Shown here: in pieces, positions 1 to 6,257 of the stretch
Numbering within the stretch: the stretch's first letter is position 1
Layout of the letters: the number at the start of each line of letters is the position of its first letter
NCBI GenBank assembly: GCA_046728115.1
Contig: JBKPDW010000483.1
Location: forward strand, 1 to 7,166
Source: CAVSWN01 sp046728115
GTDB lineage: Bacteria > Acidobacteriota > Vicinamibacteria > Vicinamibacterales > CAVVIG01
Length of the DNA stretch: 7,166 bases
Direction: 5' to 3'
Position numbers and translations under genes: made by a program
Notes under the pieces: generated by a model
Databases searched by the model: none
Told to the model about the DNA's origin: nothing
The model's input: only the letters and a program-made list of their open reading frames with translations

Positions 1-36
1 GCATAGTGATGCTCGGTATTACATATGCTGGTGTCT

Positions 37-43
37 GGGAGGG
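37..43 (+). promoter_or_regulatory. Ribosome binding site deciding the aminopeptidase start
   Basis: GGGAGGG lies 4 bases before ATG 48. It supports the start that includes a signal peptide over the more upstream in-frame codons at 6 and 9. A weaker GAGGG at 118-122 serves the alternative start at 129. Confidence 0.55.
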
Positions 44-47
44 CTGC

Positions 48-1082
48 ATGCGCACAGTACTCGCCGTTGCACTCACAGTTGAAATCCTCGGAACTATGCC
101 TTCGGCGCAGGCGCCGCGAGGGTTGACTATGGTTCGCGGGATTAAAGTCGGGCACTTCACGTTATCGGAACGGCCGACTGGCTGCACCGTCGTTCTCGTC
201 GAACGCGGCGCTGTTGCCGGCGTTGATGTTCGTGGGAGTGCGCCTGGTACTCGCGAAACCGACTTGCTCAACCCGGTGAACGCCGTGGAACAGGTCCATG
301 CAATCGTCTTCGCGGGCGGCAGCGCCTTTGGGCTCGACGCGGCGAGCGGCGTTGTCCACTACCTCGACGAAAAGGGCGTCGGATTCAAGATCGGTCGTGC
401 CACCGTGCCGATCGTGCCTTCTGCGATCCTTATCGATCTCGAGGTGGGCGCCAGCGAAAAGATCAGGCCTACAGCAGACTGTGGATATCGAGCGGCTCAG
501 TCCGCAACGGATGGGGAAATTGCAGAGGGAAACGTCGGCGCAGGCGCCGGTGCAACAGTCGGTAAACTCGCTGGGTATGGGCGCGGTATGAAAGGTGGTC
601 TCGCGACGTCATCGATCACGCTGCATACGGGTCTCACCGTGGCCGCGCTCGTTGCCGTGAATGCCGTCGGCGATGTCATGGATCCGCAGACTGGACGCGT
701 CATTGCAGGAGTCAGAACACCTGACGGAGCGGCGATCGACGACATCAAAGCGCTCGTGAGATCGGGGGCGCAGCCTCGCGCGGCGGTTGGTGGAAATACC
801 ACCCTGGGCGTTGTCGCGACCAACGCCAGACTGACAAAGGCGCAAGCCACCAAGGTCGCGCAAATGGCACAGGATGGGTTTGCAAGAGCCATCTACCCGG
901 CTCACACGATGTACGACGGTGACACGGTGTTCGCGCTTGCGACGGGCGACATTGTCGCGGAAGATGTGACAGCGATCGGAGCGCTTGCGGCCGATATGGT
1001 CAGCGAAGCAATCGTTCGGGCCATCACGAACGCCACAGGCATCCCCGGATATCCCGCGGCTCGAGATCGCCCCGCCCGATGA
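48..1082 (+). CDS. P1 family (S58, DmpA-like) aminopeptidase, probably exported
   Basis: A 344-residue protein of the P1/S58 peptidase family. These enzymes are self-processing N-terminal-nucleophile hydrolases that remove N-terminal residues from short peptides or amides. Family landmarks seen: GIKVGHFTL (31-39) near the mature N-terminus; VFAGGSAFGLDAASGV (87-102); GNVGAGAGATVGKL (161-174); MKGGLATSS (181-189), where the family cleaves itself and exposes its nucleophile; LVAVNAVGDVMDP (201-213); NTTLGVVATNARL (250-262); and DGDTVFALATG (290-300). The length suits the family. I chose ATG 48 because GGGAGGG lies 4 bases upstream and it yields a plausible signal peptide: MR, a hydrophobic stretch to about G15, then SAQA with cleavage after A22. 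An ATG at 129 (M28) behind GAGGG would give a cytoplasmic form that starts where many relatives start. Oddity: the residue before T187 is Ala where relatives commonly have Gly. Family is certain; location and substrate are inferred. Confidence 0.9.
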   Translation: MRTVLAVALTVEILGTMPSAQAPRGLTMVRGIKVGHFTLSERPTGCTVVLVERGAVAGVDVRGSAPGTRETDLLNPVNAVEQVHAIVFAGGSAFGLDAASGVVHYLDEKGVGFKIGRATVPIVPSAILIDLEVGASEKIRPTADCGYRAAQSATDGEIAEGNVGAGAGATVGKLAGYGRGMKGGLATSSITLHTGLTVAALVAVNAVGDVMDPQTGRVIAGVRTPDGAAIDDIKALVRSGAQPRAAVGGNTTLGVVATNARLTKAQATKVAQMAQDGFARAIYPAHTMYDGDTVFALATGDIVAEDVTAIGALAADMVSEAIVRAITNATGIPGYPAARDRPAR

Positions 1083-1223
1083 GTATCTCCATCAGGACCC
1101 CGGAGAAACCTCGGACCGGTCGAAGGTCTTTGGAGCGTACCTGGTCGGGCTAGTAGCATCGCATAGCCCTCCGAATGGGTGATGCGGCCTCATGTGACCG
1201 CATTTAAAATCACTCTCTTCGTC

Positions 1224-1230
1224 GGAGGAA
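1224..1230 (+). promoter_or_regulatory. Ribosome binding site of the peroxidase gene
   Basis: GGAGGAA ends just before ATG 1233. It fixes the start there instead of at the in-frame codons near 1179-1182. A TAAAAT hexamer at 1205-1210 could be a -10 element, but I see no convincing -35 element at the right distance. Confidence 0.6.
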
Positions 1231-1232
1231 CG

Positions 1233-2573
1233 ATGCCTACGACCAGGACGCATTGTCTCTCGCCCTCCCGGGCGCTTCGGCCGGTGGATGCCCCGATTGG
1301 GCCCGCCAGATACGGGCGCATGTTTCCAGATTTGCCGTCATTCGAGGCCGACGAAGCATTTCTCCATGCGATCGGTCGCGCCGGCGGAATTTGTGATTGT
1401 GGCGACGAAGCTGACACGCCCGGCTCACTCGGCACCGTTGCCGCGGGCTGGCCGATCTTCGGTCAATTCGTCGCCCACGACATCACCGCGGATCGATCCG
1501 CGCTTCGCAGTCACGTCGATCCGCGGGAGCTGCGGAATGCGCGCGCGCCACTCCTGAACCTCGAATGTTTGTACGGCGACGGTCCCATGGGACACCCTTT
1601 TCTGTTCCAGCGCGATCATCCGGGGAAACTCCTGCTCGGTGTGGATGATGCCGATGTCCCCCGCAACGTCGAGGGCATCGCGATCATCGGGGATCCTCGA
1701 AACGACTCGCACATGCTGATGTCGCAGATGCATCTGGCGATGCTGAAGGCACATAACCTCTTCGTGGACGAGGCGCGCCGAGGCGGCGTTGCCGATGACG
1801 ATGTGTTCGATAGCGCCGCACGTGAGACGCGATGGCATTATCAATGGGCCGTCCTGGAGGAGTTCCTGCCATCGTTGGTCGGTCGGCCGCTGGTGGATGA
1901 GATCCTCGCGAACGGTCCTCGCTGGTTTCATCCCGATGGCAATGTCTTCATTCCGCTGGAGTTCGCCGATGCCGCCTATCGGTATGGGCATTGCCAGATT
2001 CGTCACACGTACCAGCTCAATCGAACCACCGAGCCGGTGCCGATCTTTCCGGATCTGCTCGGCTTCCGTCCTGTGCCGCGCGAACGTCGTATCGATTGGA
2101 GGCTCTTGTTCGATGCGCCGGGTGCCGCGCCTGCGCAGCGTGCGAAGAAGATCGACGGCCGGCTCGCGCCGTCGCTGATCAATCTGCCGGTGGCGATTAC
2201 CGGCGAATGCGAGATCGATGAGTATCACTCGCTGGCCGTGCGCGATCTGCAGCGCGGCCAAGGGGTGGGATTGCCATCGGGTGAGGCAGTCGCACGGCAC
2301 CTCGGCGTGACGCCGTTGACGAGCGACCAGGTGGGTTTGCGCGCGGCCGGCTGGACGGGTGAGACGCCGCTCTGGTACTACGTCTTGCGCGAGGCGGCCG
2401 TCACGACCGCGGGCGATCAGCTCGGCCCGGTCGCCGGACGCATTGTCGCGGAGGTGATGATCACGCTGCTCGACCGCGATCCCGCCTCGGTCCTATTCGC
2501 GAAGCCCAAGTGGAAGCCGCGACGGTCGCTCGTCGATCTGTTGCAGGTTGGCGTCCCTACGTCTTCAGGGTAA
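1233..2573 (+). CDS. Animal haem peroxidase superfamily protein (peroxidase-cyclooxygenase type), bacterial
   Basis: A 446-residue haem peroxidase without a visible signal peptide, so probably cytoplasmic. The distal haem motif is WPIFGQFVAHDIT (73-85), with Q78 and H82 matching the distal Gln and His of mammalian peroxidases. IIGDPRNDS (151-159) supplies the catalytic Arg (R156), followed by MHLAMLKAHN, the counterpart of MHTLLLREHN. AAYRYGHCQIR (247-257) supplies the proximal haem ligand H253, preceded by R250. INLPVAI (316-322) holds the likely N317 partner of the proximal His. AVRDLQRGQGVGLPSG (335-350) matches the conserved RGRDHGLP-type segment. By family, it oxidises small substrates with peroxide. 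Oddity: the Asp and Glu that form ester bonds to haem in myeloperoxidase are Ala81 and Ser159 here, so haem is probably not covalently attached. Start ATG 1233 is chosen because GGAGG lies 4 bases upstream; an in-frame extension to 1179 lacks a ribosome site. The UBP zinc finger gene follows 28 bp downstream. Confidence 0.92.
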   Translation: MPTTRTHCLSPSRALRPVDAPIGPARYGRMFPDLPSFEADEAFLHAIGRAGGICDCGDEADTPGSLGTVAAGWPIFGQFVAHDITADRSALRSHVDPRELRNARAPLLNLECLYGDGPMGHPFLFQRDHPGKLLLGVDDADVPRNVEGIAIIGDPRNDSHMLMSQMHLAMLKAHNLFVDEARRGGVADDDVFDSAARETRWHYQWAVLEEFLPSLVGRPLVDEILANGPRWFHPDGNVFIPLEFADAAYRYGHCQIRHTYQLNRTTEPVPIFPDLLGFRPVPRERRIDWRLLFDAPGAAPAQRAKKIDGRLAPSLINLPVAITGECEIDEYHSLAVRDLQRGQGVGLPSGEAVARHLGVTPLTSDQVGLRAAGWTGETPLWYYVLREAAVTTAGDQLGPVAGRIVAEVMITLLDRDPASVLFAKPKWKPRRSLVDLLQVGVPTSSG

Positions 2574-2601
2574 CGGACGATGACAACGAGGAGATCGGCA
2601 C

Positions 2602-2871
2602 ATGTCTGTTGAGGCCTGCGTGCACATCGCGAGCGTGAAGTCGGTGAGGCATGCCCGCCAGCGTGTCTGCGAAGAATGCGTGAAGATTGGTGCGCAGTGG
2701 GTTCACCTCCGCACGTGTCAAACATGTGGAGCGACACTCTGCTGCGACAACTCACCCAATCGGCACGCGACGAAACACGCGCAGGCGAGCGGCCATCCCG
2801 TGGTCGCGTCGGCGGAACCTGGCGAGCGATGGCTGTATTGCTATCCTGACGACGGGTTTGCCGAGTACTGA
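2602..2871 (+). CDS. UBP-type zinc finger domain protein
   Basis: An 89-residue protein that is essentially one ZnF-UBP domain. Likely metal ligands, in order: C6 and H8; C23 and C26; C39 and C42; C47 (or C48), H55, H59 and H65. The tail GERWLYCYPDD (74-84) matches the typical closing segment of the domain. In eukaryotes this domain binds the free C-terminal tail of ubiquitin. Bacterial stand-alone copies have no settled function, so a ubiquitin role should not be assumed. The start is supported by AGGAG 8 bases before ATG 2602. The gene follows the peroxidase by 28 bp on the same strand, so co-transcription is likely. No transmembrane segment or signal peptide is visible. Confidence 0.88.
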   Translation: MSVEACVHIASVKSVRHARQRVCEECVKIGAQWVHLRTCQTCGATLCCDNSPNRHATKHAQASGHPVVASAEPGERWLYCYPDDGFAEY

Positions 2872-2887
2872 ACGCGGACAGGCCTGG

Positions 2888-2907
2888 TCAAGGCCTCCGG
2901 TCCTTGA
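2888..2907 (+). terminator. Weak hairpin after the zinc finger gene
   Basis: TCAAGG (2888-2893) can pair with CCTTGA (2902-2907) across an 8-base loop, 17 bases past the stop of the zinc finger gene. There is no T-run after it, so it is at best a weak or factor-dependent terminator, or a chance inverted repeat. Confidence 0.2.
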
Positions 2908-2979
2908 ACTGAAAACGCTGCGGTGGCGACGCGGCGTGTACCGCCAGCGTCGTCCCCAATCCGCGTCTGGGAGGTCACG

Positions 2980-3612
2980 ATGAAGATCGGCATCGTCGGC
3001 GCCGGCATGATCGGCTCGACGCTCGCGAAACTCTGGGCCGACGCCGGACATGATGTCCGCGTCGCCTCACGTCATCCCGAACAGCTGCGGCAACTGGTTG
3101 AACGACTCGGAAACCGCGGATCCGCAGGCACGCCAGTCAGCGCGGCGGCATTCGGGGACGTCGTGATGCTGACTGTGCCGCTCAAGGCGATTCCGGAGTT
3201 GGCGCAAGACCTGTCCGCGTCGCTCACGGGCAAAGTTGTCCTCGATACTGGGAATTCGTATGAACGACGTGACGGCGACATCGCACGCCAGGCATCGCAA
3301 CACCCGCAGGGGTCTGCGGGCTGGGCCGCGGCCATGTTTCCGGGAAGCCGTTGGGTGAAAGGGTTCAACACGGTGTATTACAAGACGCTCGAGACCGAAG
3401 CGCATCGAGATGGCGACCGTCTCGGCATTCCGCTCGCCGGGGATGATCCGAACGCCTTGGAGACGGCTGCCCAGCTGGTGCGGGACGCTGGGTTCGATCC
3501 CGTAGTTGTCGGCCCGCTCGCACGGGGCAGGGAGTTCGAGCCGAACACAGCGGTGTACAACACGGGCATGAGCGGCCCCGATCTACAGAGGCGAATGGGG
3601 GAGGCTCAATGA
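2980..3612 (+). CDS. NADP-binding oxidoreductase of the F420_oxidored family
   Basis: A 210-residue Rossmann-fold protein. MKIGIVGAGMIGSTLAKLW (1-19) contains the GxGxxG dinucleotide loop (G7, G9, G12). VASRHPEQL (28-36) follows the second strand, and its S30-R31-H32 would suit the 2'-phosphate of NADP. DVVMLTVPLKAIPEL (60-74), KVVLDTGN (85-92) and WVKGFNTVYYKTL (125-137) are conserved in this family, as is the C-terminal AGFDPVVVGPLARGREFEP (170-188). The family includes archaeal F420:NADP reductase and many bacterial proteins of unknown substrate. No F420 biosynthesis gene is visible here, so F420 use cannot be claimed. Start ATG 2980 has GGGAGG 5 bases upstream; an earlier in-frame codon at 2923 has none and precedes the canonical N-terminus. 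It may form a unit with the two genes before it, separated by 108 bp. Confidence 0.88.
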   Translation: MKIGIVGAGMIGSTLAKLWADAGHDVRVASRHPEQLRQLVERLGNRGSAGTPVSAAAFGDVVMLTVPLKAIPELAQDLSASLTGKVVLDTGNSYERRDGDIARQASQHPQGSAGWAAAMFPGSRWVKGFNTVYYKTLETEAHRDGDRLGIPLAGDDPNALETAAQLVRDAGFDPVVVGPLARGREFEPNTAVYNTGMSGPDLQRRMGEAQ

Positions 3613-3974
3613 TGCCCCGCAGAGTCGAGCCGCGGCATTCAACCGCGTCGCATCGTGAGAGCAGGATCATCGCTGCACCTCATCGCCGACCCGCAGCTCT
3701 GAAGGCATCGCTTGGAAGCATTCGCAGCGCCACACAAAAGCAACGATTGCCGCTTCTGAGCACTCGACGTGCGCCACCGTTCCTCGTCGAGCGGTTGAAG
3801 TAGACTGGCCGTCACGTCTAATCGGAGCACGCGTCCCAGGAAGACGTCCCGGTTCGGGATATTCGCTCTCAGCTCGCAGCGTTCCCGACTCGTTGCCAGG
3901 GCACCGTGCCGCGACCGACACGTCGTCATCGTGCCTGAGTCAATCGCCCTCTCTGCAATGTCCTCGCACACACC
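3613..3974. other. Intergenic stretch of about 360 bp before the antiporter gene
   Basis: Short open frames exist on both strands here (for example 3609-3803 plus and 3639-3971 minus). Their translations are Arg/Ser-rich, match no family I know and lack good ribosome sites, so I treat the stretch as non-coding. It probably holds the antiporter promoter and an untranslated leader. I found no tRNA, repeat or strong hairpin. Confidence 0.5.
3795..3822 (+). promoter_or_regulatory. Candidate sigma-70-type promoter for the antiporter gene
   Basis: TTGAAG (3795-3800) and TCTAAT (3817-3822) are separated by 16 bases. They match the -35 consensus at 4 of 6 positions and the -10 consensus at 5 of 6. 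Use of this site would give a leader of roughly 145 bases before the GTG start at 3975. The evidence is pattern only. Confidence 0.3.
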
Positions 3975-5528
3975 GTGAGCGAATTCGAAGCACTCGTTGG
4001 CCTCTTGCTCGCCGCCGTCATCCTCGCGGCCCTGGCGCGCCGCGCTGGCGTCCCGTATCCCGCGTTTCTGGCGCTCGGCGGCGCGATCCTGGCGTTCGTT
4101 CCAGGCGTGTCCGGGCTAGCCATCGAGCCTCAGCTTGCCCTGGCGATCTTTGTGGCGCCGGTGCTCCTGGACGCGGCCTTTGATGCATCGCCGAGGGACC
4201 TCAAAGACAACTGGGTCCCGCTGGTGAATCTCGTCGTGGTCGGCGTCGGTCTGACGACGGTGGCCGTTGCCTGGATGGTTCGAGCGCTCGTGCCGGCTAT
4301 TCCATGGGCGGCGGCGATTGTTCTTGGCGCCATCGTCTCGCCGCCCGATGCGACGGCCGCGACCGCAGTGCTGCGACACGTCAGGCCGCCACACCGGATT
4401 CTGACGATCCTGGAAGGCGAAAGTCTATTGAACGATGCGAGTGCGCTGCTGATCTACCGTCTCGCGTTAGGCGCGCTCGCGGCGAATACGTTCTCGGCTC
4501 GAGCGGTCTGGCCCACGTTGCTGCTCGCGGTTGCCGGCAGCCTCGCCGTTGGTCTGGCCGCGGCGTGGCTCATCTTACGGCTGATGAAGAACGTTCGCGA
4601 CGTGCCGACCGCGATCATCGTGCAGTTCATCAGCACGTTTGGTGTGTGGATCCTCGCCGATCGGATTGGTCTCTCTGGCGTGCTGACCATGGTCTGCTAT
4701 GCCGTGGCAGCTGCCCGACGGGCGCCAGAGCTGACTCCCGCGCGCATTCGCATTCCCTCGTACGCCGTCTGGGAGACGGTCGTCTTCGTGCTCAATGTGC
4801 TGGCGTTCGTGTTCATCGGTCTGCAGATTCGTCCGATTCTGAGTAGTCTCGATCCGTCGCGGCGCCTGCGATATCTCGTGGTGGCGGGCGCTGTGCTGTT
4901 CACCGTCATCGTGGTGCGGTTCGCGTGGGTGATGATCTATTACGGGGTGGTCAGGTGGCGGATCCGGCATTTCGGTTTTCATCCACGACGGCCGCGCCAG
5001 CCACCTTCCCTGGCAGGGGTCCTGATCGTCTCGTGGTCCGGGATGCGCGGTATTGTCACGCTGGCCGCGGCGCTCGCGCTTCCCATTCAGTTGAACGGCA
5101 ACGCGTTCCCCTTTCGGGACCTGATTGTGCTCACCGCATTTGCCGTGGTGCTGGGGACCCTGGTCATTCAGGGCCTGACGTTGCGGCCTCTTCTCCGCAA
5201 GCTCGACCTCCACGATGATGATCCTGTCGCGCGAGAAGCAAACACGGCTCGGGACCGCGCGTTGAAAGCAGCCCTCGCCACCCTCGACAGCGATGGGTCA
5301 GATGCGGCTCGGGCCGTACGGCAAGAATTGGCTGCACATCTGCGGGGCTCGACTGGTGAAACTGAAGGAGCAGGTTCCGACCATGGCGAACTCCACAGCC
5401 GCGCGCTAGCGGCGGCTCGCCAAGTGATCTTCGACTTGAGGGCGACAGACGAGATCGGCGACGACGCGTTCCATCAGCTGGAAGAGGAATTCGACTGGAT
5501 AGAAATGGGTACCGGCGTACGAGAATAG
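3975..5528 (+). CDS. Na+/H+ antiporter, CPA1 (NhaP/YjcE-like) family
   Basis: A 517-residue inner membrane cation/proton antiporter with about a dozen hydrophobic segments up to residue 405 and a soluble C-terminal tail of about 110 residues. Family motifs: RRAGVPYPAFLALGG (22-36) in the first hairpin; VSPPDATAATAVL (121-133); LTILEGESLLNDASALLIY (143-161), containing the N153-D154 pair that defines CPA1 exchangers; VFIGLQI (279-285); and SWSGMRGIVTLAAALALP (353-370), with the conserved R358. The tail ends in the acidic helix DDAFHQLEEEFDWIEM. By family it exchanges Na+ or another monovalent cation for H+ in pH and salt homeostasis; ion preference cannot be read from the sequence. The start is GTG 3975, because SEFEALVGLLL fits the family N-terminus. 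No Shine-Dalgarno sequence is visible upstream, so initiation may be weak or non-canonical. The gene stands alone, with long gaps on both sides. Confidence 0.9.
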   Translation: MSEFEALVGLLLAAVILAALARRAGVPYPAFLALGGAILAFVPGVSGLAIEPQLALAIFVAPVLLDAAFDASPRDLKDNWVPLVNLVVVGVGLTTVAVAWMVRALVPAIPWAAAIVLGAIVSPPDATAATAVLRHVRPPHRILTILEGESLLNDASALLIYRLALGALAANTFSARAVWPTLLLAVAGSLAVGLAAAWLILRLMKNVRDVPTAIIVQFISTFGVWILADRIGLSGVLTMVCYAVAAARRAPELTPARIRIPSYAVWETVVFVLNVLAFVFIGLQIRPILSSLDPSRRLRYLVVAGAVLFTVIVVRFAWVMIYYGVVRWRIRHFGFHPRRPRQPPSLAGVLIVSWSGMRGIVTLAAALALPIQLNGNAFPFRDLIVLTAFAVVLGTLVIQGLTLRPLLRKLDLHDDDPVAREANTARDRALKAALATLDSDGSDAARAVRQELAAHLRGSTGETEGAGSDHGELHSRALAAARQVIFDLRATDEIGDDAFHQLEEEFDWIEMGTGVRE

Positions 5529-5572
5529 GTGGAGCGAAAGGTGCGTTGCCCACTGGTCGCCGAATTGTTGTT

Positions 5573-5657
5573 GGCGCGGTCGATGCCCTGCACGATCGCA
5601 TCGTCAAAGCTTTTCGACGATGTCGAAACTGATCTCAACAAATCGAGCGACAGACAT
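5573..5657 (-). pseudogene. Dodecin remnant, frameshifted and truncated
   Basis: Reading the minus strand from ATG 5657, preceded by GGAAGG, gives MSVARFVEIS and then frameshifts to a stop at 5606-5604. Removing one T from the TTT just after the EIS codons (around 5625-5627) restores a dodecin N-terminus continuing SSTSSKSFDDAIVQGIDRA. That matches the EISSTS-KSFEDAI-GI-RA pattern of dodecins, small flavin-storing dodecamers of about 70 residues. After RA the sequence no longer resembles the expected KTLRN-GAW segment in any frame, and the antiporter stop at 5528 lies only 45 bases further on. The second half is therefore deleted or unrecognisable. Two independent lesions argue for a pseudogene over a sequencing error. 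The retained ribosome site and start suggest a recent loss. Confidence 0.75.
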
Positions 5658-5752
5658 AGGACACCTTCCGGCGATGCCGACGCAAAGAACATGCTGCTCA
5701 TCGACATGCTCGACTCGGGAATGCCGGTTGCTCCATAAAAGGCGTATAACAG

Positions 5753-5857
5753 ATGTCTCGAGTGTTGGAACGCGGAGACATCTATTTCGCCTATCGGCCG
5801 CGCGTTGAACAGGCCTCTGCCGCCGCGCCGCCCACCTGCGTGAGGAAGAACGAATGA
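5753..5857 (+). pseudogene. 34-codon N-terminal stub of a conserved 'GDIYF-YRP' protein
   Basis: ATG 5753 opens a 34-residue frame beginning MSRVLERGDIYFAYRPRVE. From memory, this resembles the N-terminus of a widespread uncharacterised family beginning roughly M-RVLE-GDIYF-YRP-V and continuing with a DVQRF-like segment. Here the similarity stops near residue 19 and an unrelated Ala/Pro-rich tail leads to TGA 5855-5857. I read it as a truncated gene. An AAAAGG at 5737-5742 lies 10 bases before the start. The stop overlaps the start of the acidic protein gene in an ATGA (5854-5857), so even if the stub is non-functional its translation could feed ribosomes to the next gene. A genuine 34-residue peptide is the alternative. 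Confidence 0.5.
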
Positions 5858-6063
5858 CTCAGCCAAACGAACACGATGATGATCTCGAATCAGAGGTGAA
5901 TGAAGGGGCGGCCGTCGAAACGGAACAGTACGCAGAGGCGGCCGACGATGAAGAGATCGCGTCTACAGCGGACGTAAGGAATGCGTCGGAGCGGCCGCAA
6001 GGGACTAGCGACCGGGTCGATGGCGAGGAGGAACCAGAGGACGAGTCGACCGACACGATTTAA
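5854..6063 (+). CDS. Very acidic small hypothetical protein
   Basis: A 69-residue protein with 15 Glu and 10 Asp, only three Arg and no Lys. It has no Cys, no hydrophobic segment and low complexity, so it is probably disordered. GAGG at 5842-5845 is 8 bases before ATG 5854. The start overlaps the preceding stub's stop in ATGA. The stop TAA lies in the palindrome TTAA (6060-6063), which also supplies the stop of the minus-strand protease stub. I do not recognise the family. The good ribosome site and strongly biased composition favour a real gene, but its position among remnants leaves room for doubt. No function is assigned. Confidence 0.55.
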   Translation: MTQPNEHDDDLESEVNEGAAVETEQYAEAADDEEIASTADVRNASERPQGTSDRVDGEEEPEDESTDTI

Positions 6064-6194
6064 TAGACCGCCCGCTCGACGAACGTTGGCGGCACGGCAT
6101 CGTCAATCAGCCACTCGACAACGAACCAGCTGTAATGAAGCCCGACGGGCACGCTCAACCAATGGCCGAGACTGACGCCGGCTCGCACTCGCAT
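6060..6194 (-). pseudogene. N-terminal stub of a site-2 (M50) metalloprotease
   Basis: On the minus strand from ATG 6194, a 44-residue frame reads MRVRAGVSLGHWLSVPVGLHYSWFVV and continues WLIDDAV to TAA at 6060. The LG-x-VPVGLHYSWF pattern followed by a hydrophobic stretch is the characteristic start of bacterial site-2 protease family proteins, where it precedes the first membrane helix. The stub ends before any HExxH zinc motif, so no protease can be made. After WLI the sequence turns polar, and a +1 frame shift there (LTMP...) looks slightly more helix-like, hinting at a frameshift before the truncation. Upstream of the ATG I see no strong ribosome site. Recognition rests on about 20 residues. 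Confidence 0.5.
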
Positions 6195-6257
6195 GTGCAG
6201 TTCAGGATTCGTACCCCGGCACCACCTTTGCGAACCTCTAAAGTGGGGAGGAAAACC
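6064..6257. other. Spacer holding only the protease stub on the minus strand
   Basis: On the plus strand this stretch has an open frame from ATG 6135, but it is antisense to the protease stub and lacks a ribosome site. I see no other gene. The last bases carry the ribosome site of the small membrane protein. Confidence 0.4.

Noticed and set aside
1147..1169. GGGCTA...TAGCCC inverted repeat as a terminator after the aminopeptidase gene
   Set aside because: A six-base stem with an 11-base loop and no T-run is weak, and such repeats occur by chance in GC-rich DNA.
1425..2300. A 291-codon open frame on the minus strand
   Set aside because: It lies wholly within the peroxidase gene, its translation is rich in Arg, His and Gln with no family resemblance, and the plus strand shows clear haem peroxidase motifs.
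3609..3803. A 64-codon frame overlapping the end of the oxidoreductase gene
   Set aside because: The ATGA-like overlap is attractive, but the translation is Arg/Ser/His-rich without recognisable motifs.
4575..5213. A 212-codon open frame on the minus strand inside the antiporter
   Set aside because: Its composition is dominated by His, Asp, Arg and Pro, as expected for the reverse of membrane protein codons in GC-rich DNA, and it lacks a ribosome site.
5474..5866. A 130-codon minus-strand frame taken as one gene
   Set aside because: Only its middle resembles a known protein (dodecin residues 11-30). The true dodecin start is in a different frame, so the long frame is an accident around a pseudogene.
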